Shown: piece after piece, positions 45,681 through 55,291 of the stretch
How the letters are laid out: each line of letters opens with the position of its first letter
How positions within the stretch are numbered: the first letter of the stretch is position 1
NCBI RefSeq assembly: GCF_014837235.1
Contig: NZ_JACYFT010000001.1
Coordinates: 1,067,688-1,131,687 of the forward strand
Source: Limnohabitans radicicola
Lineage (GTDB): Bacteria; Pseudomonadota; Gammaproteobacteria; Burkholderiales; Burkholderiaceae_C
Direction of reading: 5' to 3'
Length of the DNA: 64,000 nucleotides
Notes under the pieces: model-generated
Database searches by the model: none
What the model saw: only the letters and a program-made list of their open reading frames with translations
Told to the model about the DNA's origin: nothing
Translations under genes and position numbers: made by a program

Positions 45681-46778
45681 TCAGTCGGCCACCACCACCG
45701 GTACACGCTGCGCGAGCGCACACATGAGCTCATAACCCACGGTGCCTGCGGCCTGCGCCACCTCGTCGATGGACAAAACCGCGCCTGTTGACGCCTGCCC
45801 CCACAAAGTGACGGTGCTGCCAAACCCTGCAGCGGGCAGCTCGGTCAGGTCCACCACCAACATGTCCATGCTCACGCGCCCCAGGGTGCGGCTGCGCACG
45901 CCGTCCACCAGCACGGGCGTGCCTGTGGGGCAAATGCGCGGGTAACCGTCGGCATAACCGCATGCCACCACACCGATGCGCATGGCTTGCTCGGCCACAA
46001 AGAGCGAACCGTAGCCCACACTGTCACCGGGCTGCAGATGCTGCACCCCGATGATGCGTGCCGACACAGTCATGGCGGGCTGCAGACCCCAGTCCTGGGC
46101 GCTGGCCGCCGGAAAATCAGGCGAGCTGCCATAAAGCGCAATGCCCGGGCGCACCCAATCGGCCTTGGCGGCGGCGTCACCCCCAAAGCGCAGAGTGGCG
46201 GCACTGTTGGACAGGCTGCGCTCCCCCGGCAAGTCGCGGGTGGCTTCTTCAAAGCGGGCCACCTGTGCAGCAATGCCCTGGGGGCCATCGGCATCGCTGA
46301 AGTGGGTCACCATCGAAATTTCGTCCACCTGCGGCAAGGCGTTCAGGCGGGTCCAGGCGGCGCGGTAACGCTCGGGCGCAAAGCCCAGGCGGTTCATGCC
46401 CGAGTTCATCTTGAGGAACACCCGGTGCGGCTCGTGCGTTTTGTGCAGGGCCAGCATGTCGATCTGCTCGTCACAGTGCACCGTATGCCACAGCCCTAGG
46501 CGCGAGCACAGCTCCAGATCGCGGGCCTCGAACACCCCTTCGAGCAACAAGATCGGCCCGCGCCAGCCCAGCGCCCGCACACGCGAAGCTTCGTCGAGGT
46601 CCAGCAGGGCAAACCCGTCTGCGGCGCGCAAACCGTCAAACACCCGCTCGATGCCATGCCCATAGGCATTGGCCTTGACCACGGCCCAGACCTGCGCGTC
46701 GGGCGCAGCTTGCCGCACCCTGGCCAGGTTGTGGCGCAGCGCAGAGAGGTGGAGGGTGGCCTGGATCGGACGGGGCAT
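45681..46778 (-). CDS. alr: Alanine racemase
   Basis: PLP enzyme making D-alanine for the cell wall. About 365 residues from [18 protein letters not shown]. The PLP lysine is Lys35 in [12 protein letters not shown], the second catalytic residue is the tyrosine in [12 protein letters not shown] near 260, and [13 protein letters not shown] and [12 protein letters not shown] near 300 are conserved. The frame is open for 47 more codons upstream, but that stretch lacks homology features. D-alanine made here also feeds the substrates of the PBP5-type carboxypeptidase encoded elsewhere in the window. Confidence 0.96.
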   Translation of the reverse strand: MPRPIQATLHLSALRHNLARVRQAAPDAQVWAVVKANAYGHGIERVFDGLRAADGFALLDLDEASRVRALGWRGPILLLEGVFEARDLELCSRLGLWHTVHCDEQIDMLALHKTHEPHRVFLKMNSGMNRLGFAPERYRAAWTRLNALPQVDEISMVTHFSDADGPQGIAAQVARFEEATRDLPGERSLSNSAATLRFGGDAAAKADWVRPGIALYGSSPDFPAASAQDWGLQPAMTVSARIIGVQHLQPGDSVGYGSLFVAEQAMRIGVVACGYADGYPRICPTGTPVLVDGVRSRTLGRVSMDMLVVDLTELPAAGFGSTVTLWGQASTGAVLSIDEVAQAAGTVGYELMCALAQRVPVVVAD

Positions 46779-46997
46779 GAATGGTGAATGTGAAGGGCGT
46801 GAATGAAGACCGGTCAAGTGTGCCAGCAAACGGCGCACAAATGGGTCGCAAGGATTCTCAAAAGCAGCACAAATGGCCCCGCGCCATGCGGCCAACCGGC
46901 TTTCGGTGGGGGCTTTCAAATGCTTTACACTGGCGCGCGGCCAGAGCCAATGGCGCCTTCCGCCCTTTCCCTGAGTTCAGGCCCGATACAGACATTC

Positions 46998-47621
46998 ATG
47001 GCAATTTTCCAGTTCCTGATGCCCATCTTCACCGAATACGGTTACTTGGCCGTTTTCGTGATGCTGTTGATTTGCGGCTTTGGCATCCCTGTGCCCGAGG
47101 ACGTGACCCTGGTCACAGGCGGCGTGATCGCCGGGTTGGGTCATGCCGATGTGCACACCATGTTTGCCGTGGGCATGGCGGGCGTACTGATCGGGGATGG
47201 CCTCATGTTCACCATGGGCCGTCTCTATGGCCAGCGCATTTCGCAATTGCCCGGTTTTCGCAAAGTACTCACCCCCGAGCGCTTTGCCAGTGCGCAAGAG
47301 GCTTTTCACAAGTATGGCAAGTGGGTCATGTTCGTGGCCCGCTTTCTGCCCGGCCTGCGCACCCCGGTGTTCTTCTCGGCCGGCATGAGCCACCGCGTCA
47401 GCTTTGCCACCTGGTTCCTGATGGACGGGTTTGCCGCCCTCATCAGTGTGCCCGTCTGGGTCTACCTGGGCTACTTTGGCGCCCAGAACTGGGACTGGAT
47501 GTTTGGCGTGCTGCGCCAGTTCCAGCACGGCATCTTTGCACTGCTGGGCATCGGCGCGGCCTGGCTGGCTTGGCGCTGGTGGAAAAAACGCCAATCGGTC
47601 GCCCCCACCGATTTGCCCTGA
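46998..47621 (+). CDS. DedA-family membrane protein
   Basis: A 207-residue protein of the DedA/SNARE-associated family, flippases linked to undecaprenyl phosphate or phospholipid recycling. GFGIPVPEDVTLVTGGVIAG near residue 27 and FVARFLPGLRTPVFFSAGMS near 112 are the conserved re-entrant loops; the latter carries the essential arginine and FLPGxR pattern. The C-terminus is basic (RWWKKRQS). Divergent from alr, with a 219-nt gap that shows no clear element. Confidence 0.93.
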   Translation: MAIFQFLMPIFTEYGYLAVFVMLLICGFGIPVPEDVTLVTGGVIAGLGHADVHTMFAVGMAGVLIGDGLMFTMGRLYGQRISQLPGFRKVLTPERFASAQEAFHKYGKWVMFVARFLPGLRTPVFFSAGMSHRVSFATWFLMDGFAALISVPVWVYLGYFGAQNWDWMFGVLRQFQHGIFALLGIGAAWLAWRWWKKRQSVAPTDLP

Positions 47622-47639
47622 CCCACCCACACCGGCCAC

Positions 47640-48545
47640 ATGGCCCCCTCTCCTGTGGCGATCCCTCCCCAAAGTCTGGCTGTCGCCGGTTTGCTGCTCA
47701 ATGCCTTTGTCTGGGGCGTTTGCTGGTGGCCGTTCAAACAACTCGAAGCCCTGGGCTTGCACCCGCTGTGGGCCACAGCACTGGTTTACGCCTTCGTGTT
47801 CGCCACCCTCACCGTGTCGCTCTGGCACAGCGGGCGACTGCAAAGCTGGCGCAAGCACCCTGGTCTGTGGTGGCTGTTGCTGGCCTCGGGCCTGACCAAT
47901 GTGGGCTTCAACTGGGCCGTGACGGTGGGCGATGTGGTGCGTGTGGTGCTGCTGTTCTACCTCATGCCCGCCTGGTCGGTGCTGGTGGCCTGGATGCTGC
48001 TAGGCGACCACCCCCGCCCCATGGCGCTCGCACGCTTGGTGCTGGCGCTGGCCGGTCTGGTCATCGTGCTCAAGCCGCCCGAGACCCCCTGGCCCGTGCC
48101 CGAGAGCTTGGCCGATGTGCTGGCACTGGCCAGCGGCTTCACCTTTGCCGTGACGAATGCACTGCTGCTCAAACTCAAAGACTCCCCCGGCGCATCGCGC
48201 ACCCTGGCCATGTTTGGCGGTGGCGCGGTCATGGCCACGGCCGCCGCCCTGCTGGGCCTGGCCACGGGCGTGGTCAACGCTGGGCCTGGCCCCACATGGG
48301 CCTGGCTGCCGCTGATCGCGCTGCTGGGCACCTCATTCCTGCTGGGCAATCTGGCGCTGCAGTATGGCGCGGCACGACTCGCTGCCCACACCACCGCCTT
48401 GGTCATGTTGTCCGAAGTCCTGTTCGCCAGCGTGTCTTCCGTCATACTGGGTGCATCCCAATGGGATGACCGCACCCTCTGGGGCGGGGCGCTGATCCTG
48501 CTGGCAGCCCTGCTGTCGGTGATCGGCAATTCGCACAAAGACTGA
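47640..48545 (+). CDS. DMT/EamA-family transporter
   Basis: A 301-residue inner-membrane protein of ten helices in two EamA repeats. NAFVWGVCWWPFKQLEALGL near residue 21, GLTNVGFNWAVTVGDVVRVV near 84, and AAHTTALVMLSEVLFASVSS near 249 are typical of this family. It starts 18 nt after the DedA gene. A metabolite exporter is likely; the substrate is unknown. Confidence 0.88.
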   Translation: MAPSPVAIPPQSLAVAGLLLNAFVWGVCWWPFKQLEALGLHPLWATALVYAFVFATLTVSLWHSGRLQSWRKHPGLWWLLLASGLTNVGFNWAVTVGDVVRVVLLFYLMPAWSVLVAWMLLGDHPRPMALARLVLALAGLVIVLKPPETPWPVPESLADVLALASGFTFAVTNALLLKLKDSPGASRTLAMFGGGAVMATAAALLGLATGVVNAGPGPTWAWLPLIALLGTSFLLGNLALQYGAARLAAHTTALVMLSEVLFASVSSVILGASQWDDRTLWGGALILLAALLSVIGNSHKD

Positions 48546-48584
48546 ACAACACGCCTGCATCTGGCGTTTTCACTGGAGCACATC

Positions 48585-49067
48585 ATGAGCATCTATGACT
48601 TTGAAGCGCTGGGCATCGATGGCCAAGGCGTGGCGCTGAGCCAATACAAAGGTCAGGTCATGCTGATCGTCAACACCGCCAGCGCCTGCGGCTTCACACC
48701 CCAGTTCACCGGCCTCGAAAAACTGCACCAGCAATACGGTGGCCAAGGCCTGGCCGTGATCGGCTTTCCGTGCAACCAGTTCGCCAGCCAGGACCCGGGT
48801 GACGATGCACAGATCGCCAACTTCTGCCAGAAGAACTACGGCGTGAGCTTCCAGATGATGAGCAAGATCAAGGTCAATGGCGATGGTGCCCACCCGCTGT
48901 ACCAATGGCTCACGGCCGAGGCCCCCGGCATCCTGGGCAGCAAGGCCATCAAATGGAACTTCACCAAGTTCCTGGTCGGCAAGGACGGGCGCGTCATCAA
49001 GCGCTACGCGCCACAGGAAGCGCCGGAGAAAATCGCCAAGGACATTGAGGCGGCACTCGCCGCCTGA
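48585..49067 (+). CDS. Glutathione peroxidase (cysteine type)
   Basis: A 160-residue thiol peroxidase. The active-site residue is Cys35 in IVNTASACGFTPQFTGLE, where animal enzymes have selenocysteine; the glutamine is in FPCNQFASQDPGDDAQIAN near residue 64 and the tryptophan in IKWNFTKFLV near 122. Most bacterial members use thioredoxin rather than glutathione. A TGGAG ribosome binding site precedes the ATG. Together with the Prx gene it gives the window two peroxidases. Confidence 0.95.
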   Translation: MSIYDFEALGIDGQGVALSQYKGQVMLIVNTASACGFTPQFTGLEKLHQQYGGQGLAVIGFPCNQFASQDPGDDAQIANFCQKNYGVSFQMMSKIKVNGDGAHPLYQWLTAEAPGILGSKAIKWNFTKFLVGKDGRVIKRYAPQEAPEKIAKDIEAALAA

Positions 49068-49083
49068 TACGTCAACACCTCCC

Positions 49084-49103
49084 TTGCCTCTGCGCAGAGG
49101 CAA
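49084..49103. other. Hairpin after the glutathione peroxidase gene
   Basis: TTGCCTCT / AGAGGCAA with a GCGC loop, 17 nt downstream of the stop. It has no U-tract, so it may be a factor-dependent end or a stability element. The rest of the 209-nt gap up to 49276 is AT-rich before the efflux operon and shows only a weak promoter match (TTTACG, 17 bp, TATCTT). Confidence 0.5.
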
Positions 49104-49276
49104 CGTAGCCCTGTCCGAAAAACCTGCTGATCGGCCGCATGCTCGCTTGCGTCTGTGCGTGCTGCTCTTCCACCTTTTATTCAGTTTTTTACGAAGTTAA
49201 ATTCATTTTTTATCTTCTTTTTTCTGTTCATTGATGCAAGCAAACTCGCGGGTCATTGTTGACTCGGAGAAACCCC

Positions 49277-50638
49277 ATGTTCGCATCACCGCCTCTACAG
49301 GCTGTGCCAAACCATCAAGGCCACCCCCGCCAAAACGCAGCGCGTTGGATGGTGTTGGCCATGGCGCTGGCGTCTGCCGTTTCGGCAACGGCTCAAACGG
49401 CCAGCGCCATCGGCAACGGCCCGAGTGCTACCCCAACAGTGCAGCCACCTTCCGCTGGCCATGCGCAGTTGAGCCTGGAAGACATCATCCAGATCATCCT
49501 CGCACACAACCCGCAATTGCGCGCCACAGAGATGGGCAAGAGCGCAGCGCAAGCCGGCGTCACCGCGGCCAAGGCTTGGCCCAACCCCCGCCTCGAAACG
49601 GTACAAGGCCGCAATGTGGCGCAAATGCCCGGACTGGCCACCGGCCCAGTACGAGGCTGGGGCGTGAGCCAGCTTCTGGAAAACCCGGTGGCACGGCAAG
49701 CGCGGGCAGACGTGGCACGTGCCAAGGAAAAGGAAAGTGGTTACGAAATCTTGCAGACACGCAATGCGCTGATCGCTCAAGTGCGGTCCATCTACTACCA
49801 AGGCTTGCAACACCAGGCCCACACGCAGGCCGCCGCAGATGCAGTGCAACTGCTGGAACAGGTCAGGGAACGTGTGCGCCTGCGGGTCAGCACCGGCGAA
49901 GCGCCGCGCTACGAAATCATCAAGGCCGATGCCGAAATCATCAGCGCGCGTGAACGCCTGCAAACGGCCAGCCTCATGGTTCAGCAAAGCCAGCTTGAAC
50001 TCAACCGGCTGGCAGCGGGCCAGTTGCCCCCGGGCTGGAAGCTCACGGGTGAGCTCGACCAAACCCCCGAAATGCAAGCCGTGTCGCACCTGATGGAGCT
50101 GGTGCTCAAGAACAACCCTGATTTGCTGGTTTTGCAGGCAGAACAGGACCGCGCCCTGGCCCGTCTGAGCGAAGCACGTGCCGAACGCCTACCGGGGGTG
50201 GAGCTGCGTTTGAGCCAGGTGCGCGATGCCGAATGGCGCCAGAACCAGCTGAGTGTCGGCGTGCAGCTGCCTTTGCTGGACACCCGCCAAGGCCCCATCG
50301 CGCAGGCCAGTGCCGAACTGCAACGGGCGCAAATCCGGCTGGAAGGCCACCAGGCACAGCTGCGCCAGCAAGTGATGCTGGCCTGGAAATCCATGGAGAT
50401 GGCGCGCCTGCGCATCGAAGCGCTGAGCCAAGGCGCCTTGCGCGAAGCAGAAGCGGCCTTGCGCGTGGCGCAAGCCGCCTACCGGTTTGGCGAGCGCGGC
50501 ATCCTGGATGTGCTCGATGCACAACGGGTTTTGCGCAGCGTGCGCACCGACCTGATCGATGCCCGTTTCCAGCTGCAAGCCGCACGCATCGCCCTGGAAG
50601 AGCTCACGGGCCAACACAGCCTGTCCAACAGCCTCTGA
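49277..50638 (+). CDS. TolC-family outer-membrane factor, CzcC-like
   Basis: A 453-residue outer-membrane component of an RND efflux pump. A signal peptide ends near residue 40 (SAVSATAQ), followed by the two-repeat TolC core with long coiled-coil regions; LSLEDIIQIILAHNPQLRAT near residue 70 and RFGERGILDVLDAQRVLRSV near 403 are the repeated TolC signatures. The start at 49277 (MFASPPLQ) has GGAG seven bases upstream, unlike a TTG further up. First gene of the efflux operon. Confidence 0.93.
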   Translation: MFASPPLQAVPNHQGHPRQNAARWMVLAMALASAVSATAQTASAIGNGPSATPTVQPPSAGHAQLSLEDIIQIILAHNPQLRATEMGKSAAQAGVTAAKAWPNPRLETVQGRNVAQMPGLATGPVRGWGVSQLLENPVARQARADVARAKEKESGYEILQTRNALIAQVRSIYYQGLQHQAHTQAAADAVQLLEQVRERVRLRVSTGEAPRYEIIKADAEIISARERLQTASLMVQQSQLELNRLAAGQLPPGWKLTGELDQTPEMQAVSHLMELVLKNNPDLLVLQAEQDRALARLSEARAERLPGVELRLSQVRDAEWRQNQLSVGVQLPLLDTRQGPIAQASAELQRAQIRLEGHQAQLRQQVMLAWKSMEMARLRIEALSQGALREAEAALRVAQAAYRFGERGILDVLDAQRVLRSVRTDLIDARFQLQAARIALEELTGQHSLSNSL

Positions 50639-50662
50639 TTTAAAGAACAAGAAAGCACCGCC

Positions 50663-51838
50663 ATGAAGAACCTCTCCCCCGCTCTGCAGCACATGATGCT
50701 GTCCCTGCTCATCGGCTCATCGGCCGTCATCCTTTCTGCGTGCAACAAGCCCGCGCCCGCCCCTGCGCCTACCGCCCAGAAGGCCGCCAACCCAGACCCG
50801 ATGGAGGTGACGATCCGAGCCGAAATGGGCGCGCAATTCAAGGTCAGCCCGCTCGAAGAAGTCGAGATCACGCCGCTGCTGGACATCGCCGGACGCATCG
50901 AAGCCAACGAGCGGCTGGTGACGCGGATTGGTGCTTCTGTGACGGGCAGGGTCACCGAGGTGTTGTCAGAACTGGGCGACAAGGTGCGTCCGGGTCAGCC
51001 GCTGGCCAGGGTGGCCAGCCATGAACTGACCAACATGCAGATGAACTACCTGCGCGCCCACTCGGCCGCGTCCCAAGCCGAACGTGCGGTGGAGCGTGCC
51101 AAACAGCTGATCCAGGCCGATGTGATCGGCTCGGCCGAGCTGCAACGCCGTGAATCAGAGCAATCGGTGGCACGGGCCGAGCTGAGGGCCGCGCACGACC
51201 AGCTGCGCCAGGTCGGACTCGATGCGCAGGCCATCGACAAACTGCGCGACAACGGCATCCTGCACCCCGCGACAGCCGTCAGCGCGTCCATTTCGGGTGT
51301 GGTGATTGAGCGCAAGGTCAGTCAAGGCCAGGTGGCCCAGCCGGGAGACCCCTTGTTCACCGTGGCCGACCTGAGCAATGTGTGGGTGGCCGGAGCTTTG
51401 CCCGAGCAGGTGGCGCGCTCCGTGCAGACCGGCCAGTCCGTGAGCATCGAAGTGCCAGCCTTGGGGCAAAAAACGCTCTCGGGCAAGATCATTTTTGTGG
51501 GCGACACGGTCTCGCCCGAAACACGCACGGTGGCGATCCGCACCCAGGTCGACAACGCCCAGCGTGAACTCAAGCCGCAAATGCTGGCCACCATGCGGAT
51601 TGGAGGCACGCCCTACAAGTCCCTGGCGATCCCGGCACAGGCGGTGGTGCGTGAAAACGACCGCGACCACGTGTTCGTGCGCACCGGCGATGGGCGTTTT
51701 CGCCTCACGCCCGTCGAGCTGGGCGCACTCAGCGGAGGCCTGCGCCCCGTCATCAAGGGCCTGAGTGCAGGCGCACAGGTCGTGACCGAGGGTGCCTTCC
51801 ACATGAACAACGAACGCAAACGCGCAGAACTGGAGTAA
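50663..51838 (+). CDS. RND efflux periplasmic adaptor, CzcB/CusB-like lipoprotein
   Basis: A 391-residue membrane-fusion protein. The lipobox LSAC puts a lipidated cysteine at residue 27. The lipoyl-like half reads RITARIGASVTGRVTEVLSE-like around residue 90, the coiled coil spans about 130-195, and KVSQGQVAQPGDPLFTVADL near residue 215 completes the barrel-sandwich. The last domain GLSAGAQVVTEGAFHMNNE is typical of metal-efflux adaptors. No His-rich metal-binding N-terminus is seen. It lies 24 nt after the outer-membrane gene. Confidence 0.93.
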   Translation: MKNLSPALQHMMLSLLIGSSAVILSACNKPAPAPAPTAQKAANPDPMEVTIRAEMGAQFKVSPLEEVEITPLLDIAGRIEANERLVTRIGASVTGRVTEVLSELGDKVRPGQPLARVASHELTNMQMNYLRAHSAASQAERAVERAKQLIQADVIGSAELQRRESEQSVARAELRAAHDQLRQVGLDAQAIDKLRDNGILHPATAVSASISGVVIERKVSQGQVAQPGDPLFTVADLSNVWVAGALPEQVARSVQTGQSVSIEVPALGQKTLSGKIIFVGDTVSPETRTVAIRTQVDNAQRELKPQMLATMRIGGTPYKSLAIPAQAVVRENDRDHVFVRTGDGRFRLTPVELGALSGGLRPVIKGLSAGAQVVTEGAFHMNNERKRAELE

Positions 51839-51841
51839 ACC

Positions 51842-54800
51842 ATGGTCCATTCCATGATCCGTGCCGCGCTGAGCCAGCGCCTGATTGTTGTGGTGCTGGC
51901 CTTGATCCTGTGCGGGTTCGGCCTCAGAGCCGCCACCCGTCTGTCGGTCGATGCCTTTCCCGACGTGACGAATGTGCAGGTGCAAGTGGCCACCGAGGCG
52001 CCGGGCAGATCGCCCCAGGAAATCGAGCGCTTCGTCACCGTACCCCTGGAAATTGCCATGACCGGATTGCCCGGTCTGGTCGAGATGCGTTCACTGAACA
52101 AAAGCGGGTTGTCGATCATCACGCTGGTGTTCACCGACAAGACCGACGTCTACTTTGCACGTCAACTGGTCACCGAGCGCCTGATCGAAGTCACACCCCG
52201 CATGCCCGCAGGCATCGTGCCGGTGCTCGGCCCCGTGTCCACGGGTCTGGGTGAGGTCTACCAGTACACGCTCGAAAAACCGGACGATGGGCAGCGCGCC
52301 CTCACCCCCGAAGAACTGGCCGAGCGCCGCACGGTGCAGGACTGGGTGGTGCGCCCCCTGCTGCGCTCGATCCCGGGTGTGGCCGAAATCAACTCGCAAG
52401 GCGGCTACGTCAAACAGTTTCAGGCCCTGGTCGATCCGGGTCGCCTGCGGCACTACAACCTGTCGGTGCAGCAAGTGGTCCAGGCCATTTCTGCCAACAA
52501 CTCCAACGCCAGCGGGGGCGTGCTCTCGCAAGTCACCGAGCAGTACCTGATCCGTGGCGTGGGCTTGATCAAGACGCTGGAAGACATCGGCAACATTGTG
52601 ATCAAGGAGCAAGGCGGCATCCCCGTCTATGTGCGCGATGTGGCCACGGTGCAGATGGGCAGCGAAGTCCGACAGGGCGCCATCATCAAGGGCGGTTACA
52701 CCGAGAGCGTTTCGGGCATTGTGCTGATGATGCGTGGCGGCAACGCCAAGGAAGTGGTGACCCGCGTCAAGGAGCGCGTGCAGGAAATCAACAGCAAGGG
52801 CATGCTGCCCGATGGGCTGCAGATCGTGCCGTTCTATGACCGGACCGAACTCGTGGACTCCGCGCTGTGGACCGTGGGCAAGGTGCTGATCGAAGGCATC
52901 TTTTTGGTGGTGGTGGTGCTGTTTGTCTTCCTCGGCGATGTGCGCTCCAGCCTGATCGTGGTGGCGACGCTGATCATTGCCCCGCTGACCACCTTCATCC
53001 TGATGAACCGCTATGGCATTTCGGCCAACCTGATGTCACTGGGCGGACTGGCCATTGCCATCGGCCTGATGGTCGACGCCACGGTGGTGGTGGTCGAGAA
53101 CGTCTTCCATCGCCTCGGCCATGCAGGCCAAAGCATGGGCGAGAGGGTGCGCACGGTGCTGTCGGCCACCGCAGAAGTGGCCACGCCCACCATCTTCGGC
53201 ATTGCCATCATCATCCTGGTCTTCCTGCCGTTGATGACCCTGCAGGGCATCGAAGGCAAGATGTTTGCACCGCTGGCCTTGACCATCGCGATGGCACTGG
53301 CGGTTTCGCTGATCGTGTCGTTGGTCTTGTCGCCGGTCCTGTGCACCTACTTCCTCAAGGGTGGCGCTGACAAAGACACGCGACTGATCGCCTACCTCAA
53401 AGGCGGCTACCTGCGCCTGCTCGATCTGGCCACCGCGCGCAGCCGCCTCACGCTCGGCGTGGCGGTGGGCTTGCTGCTGGGCTCGATGGCCCTGTTCCCC
53501 TTGCTGGGTAAATCTTTCATGCCGACCATGAAGGAAGGTGCACTCACCCCGCAAATCAACCGGGTGCCCAGCATTTCACTGGACGAGTCGATCCGCATGG
53601 AAATGTCGGCCATGAAAACCATTGCCGAGGTGCCTGGCGTGCGCATGGTGGTCTCCAAGCTGGGCCGTGGCGAATCGCCTGCTGACCCGGCGGGTCCCAA
53701 CGAGTCCGACCCCATCGTGTTGCTGGACCCGAAATCGGGCAGAAGCCAGGACGAGATCGACGAGGACATCCGCCAGCGCCTGTCGAACATCCCCGGCGTG
53801 CAGATCGTGCTGTCGCAACCCATTTCCGAGCGTGTCGACGAAATGGTGACGGGGGTGCGCTCACAACTGGCCATCAAGGTGTTCGGCGACGAAATCGCGG
53901 ACCTCAAGGACATCTCCGAGCAAGTGGCCCGCATCCTCAAAAGCGTGTCGGGCAGCCGCGACATCCGCATCGAGCGCCTGTCTGGCCAGCAAGCGCTGAC
54001 CATCGACATCGACCGCAAGGCCATCGCGCGGCAAGGCCTGAATGTGGCGGATGTGCAAAGCATCATTGAAACCGCCATTGGCGGCAAGGACGTGACCACG
54101 CTCTACGAGGGCGAACGTCGCTACAGCGTGGTGGTGCGCTTCCCGAGCCACGTGCGGCAATCGGCCGAAGCCATTGGCAGCACCTTGCTGCCCACGCCCG
54201 GTGGCGGGCAGGTGCCACTGTCGAGCCTGGCCAGCATCGAGCTGGTGGACGGCCCGGCGCAGATCAGCCGGGAAAGCGGCAAACGCCGCGTGGTGGTGGG
54301 CGCCAACGTCGAAGGTCGTGACCTGGGCGGCTTCGTGGCCGAGGTGCAGCAACGCATCGAGCAAGAGGTCAAACTGCCCGAAGGCTATTACTTCAAGTAC
54401 GGCGGCCAGTTCGAGAACATGGAGCGGGCCATGGGCACGCTCGCCATCATCGTGCCTTTGACCATCGCGGCCATCTTCTTCCTGTTGTTTGTGCTGTTCA
54501 ATTCGGTCAAGCAAGCGGCGCTGATCATCCTGGTGCTGCCCTTTGCCTCGATTGGCGGCCTGATTGGGCTCTTCGTCTCCGGTGAGTACGTGAGTGTCCC
54601 GGCTTCGGTGGGTTTCATTGCCTTGTGGGGCATCGCGGTGCTCAACGGGGTGGTGCTGGTGACCTGCATACGGCGCCTGCGAGAAGACGGCATGGACGTG
54701 GTCAGCGCCGTGCGGGAAGGCTGCGTGCAGCGCTTCAGGCCCGTGATGATGACCGCCACAGTGGCGCTGCTGGGACTGGTGCCTTTCCTGTTTGCCACAG

Positions 54801-54931
54801 GCCCCGGCTCAGAAGTCCAGCGCCCGTTGGCCATCGTGGTCATTGGCGGTCTGATCTCGTCGACGCTGCTGACCCTGGTGGTGTTGCCCACCCTCTACCG
54901 CTGGTTCGATGAACCCCCACGCGAAGCCTGA
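51842..54931 (+). CDS. RND efflux permease, heavy-metal (CzcA/CusA) family
   Basis: A 1029-residue inner-membrane pump with the usual two sets of six helices and two large periplasmic domains. It begins MVHSMIRAALSQRLIVVVLA; the first loop has VDAFPDVTNVQVQVATEAPG. Transmembrane helix 4 reads LAIAIGLMVDATVVVVENVF near residue 400, closer to the CusA-type AIGxMVDA pattern than to the DFGxxxDGA of CzcA, so the metal cannot be assigned. The length (CzcA about 1060) and overall motifs support the heavy-metal RND group. Confidence 0.95.
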   Translation: MVHSMIRAALSQRLIVVVLALILCGFGLRAATRLSVDAFPDVTNVQVQVATEAPGRSPQEIERFVTVPLEIAMTGLPGLVEMRSLNKSGLSIITLVFTDKTDVYFARQLVTERLIEVTPRMPAGIVPVLGPVSTGLGEVYQYTLEKPDDGQRALTPEELAERRTVQDWVVRPLLRSIPGVAEINSQGGYVKQFQALVDPGRLRHYNLSVQQVVQAISANNSNASGGVLSQVTEQYLIRGVGLIKTLEDIGNIVIKEQGGIPVYVRDVATVQMGSEVRQGAIIKGGYTESVSGIVLMMRGGNAKEVVTRVKERVQEINSKGMLPDGLQIVPFYDRTELVDSALWTVGKVLIEGIFLVVVVLFVFLGDVRSSLIVVATLIIAPLTTFILMNRYGISANLMSLGGLAIAIGLMVDATVVVVENVFHRLGHAGQSMGERVRTVLSATAEVATPTIFGIAIIILVFLPLMTLQGIEGKMFAPLALTIAMALAVSLIVSLVLSPVLCTYFLKGGADKDTRLIAYLKGGYLRLLDLATARSRLTLGVAVGLLLGSMALFPLLGKSFMPTMKEGALTPQINRVPSISLDESIRMEMSAMKTIAEVPGVRMVVSKLGRGESPADPAGPNESDPIVLLDPKSGRSQDEIDEDIRQRLSNIPGVQIVLSQPISERVDEMVTGVRSQLAIKVFGDEIADLKDISEQVARILKSVSGSRDIRIERLSGQQALTIDIDRKAIARQGLNVADVQSIIETAIGGKDVTTLYEGERRYSVVVRFPSHVRQSAEAIGSTLLPTPGGGQVPLSSLASIELVDGPAQISRESGKRRVVVGANVEGRDLGGFVAEVQQRIEQEVKLPEGYYFKYGGQFENMERAMGTLAIIVPLTIAAIFFLLFVLFNSVKQAALIILVLPFASIGGLIGLFVSGEYVSVPASVGFIALWGIAVLNGVVLVTCIRRLREDGMDVVSAVREGCVQRFRPVMMTATVALLGLVPFLFATGPGSEVQRPLAIVVIGGLISSTLLTLVVLPTLYRWFDEPPREA

Positions 54932-54948
54932 GCATCAAGGAGACACCC

Positions 54949-55278
54949 ATGAAAGAAATCCGCGCCATTGTCCGACCCAACCGGCTGCAACGCCTTCGCG
55001 ATACGCTGCGGGCCATTCCCAACTTCCCGGGGGTGACCATTTTCCGGGCCGAGGGTTTCACCGCGCCCGCCGCGGTTCACAAACGCACGGTGCGCGACGA
55101 GCTGACCGACTTCTCGGAGAAACTGATGGTCTGTGTTCTGGTGGAGGCTGACATGGTGGAACCCATTCGGCGCGCCATCATCGAAGCCTGTCACACGGGA
55201 CAGATCGGCGATGGCCTGGTCTGGGTGGTGGACATCGAAAACATCCAGCGCATCCGGGACCAGCAAGTGCTCGGCTAA
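54949..55278 (+). CDS. PII-like signalling protein of the RND operon
   Basis: A 109-residue ferredoxin-like protein of the PII superfamily. The start MKEIRAIVRPNRLQRLRDTL matches the first PII strand and helix, and the C-terminal signature HTGQIGDGLVWVVDIENIQR matches TGxxGDGxIFV of GlnB. The T-loop segment is unusual: the GlnB pattern RGAEYxVDFLPK with Tyr51 is missing, replaced by FTAPAAVHKRTVRDELTD. It follows the RND pump by 17 nt with an AAGGAG site, so it is part of the efflux operon. Similar non-canonical PII genes are known beside metal efflux systems. Confidence 0.87.
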   Translation: MKEIRAIVRPNRLQRLRDTLRAIPNFPGVTIFRAEGFTAPAAVHKRTVRDELTDFSEKLMVCVLVEADMVEPIRRAIIEACHTGQIGDGLVWVVDIENIQRIRDQQVLG

Positions 55279-55291
55279 AGCCAAGCCACGT

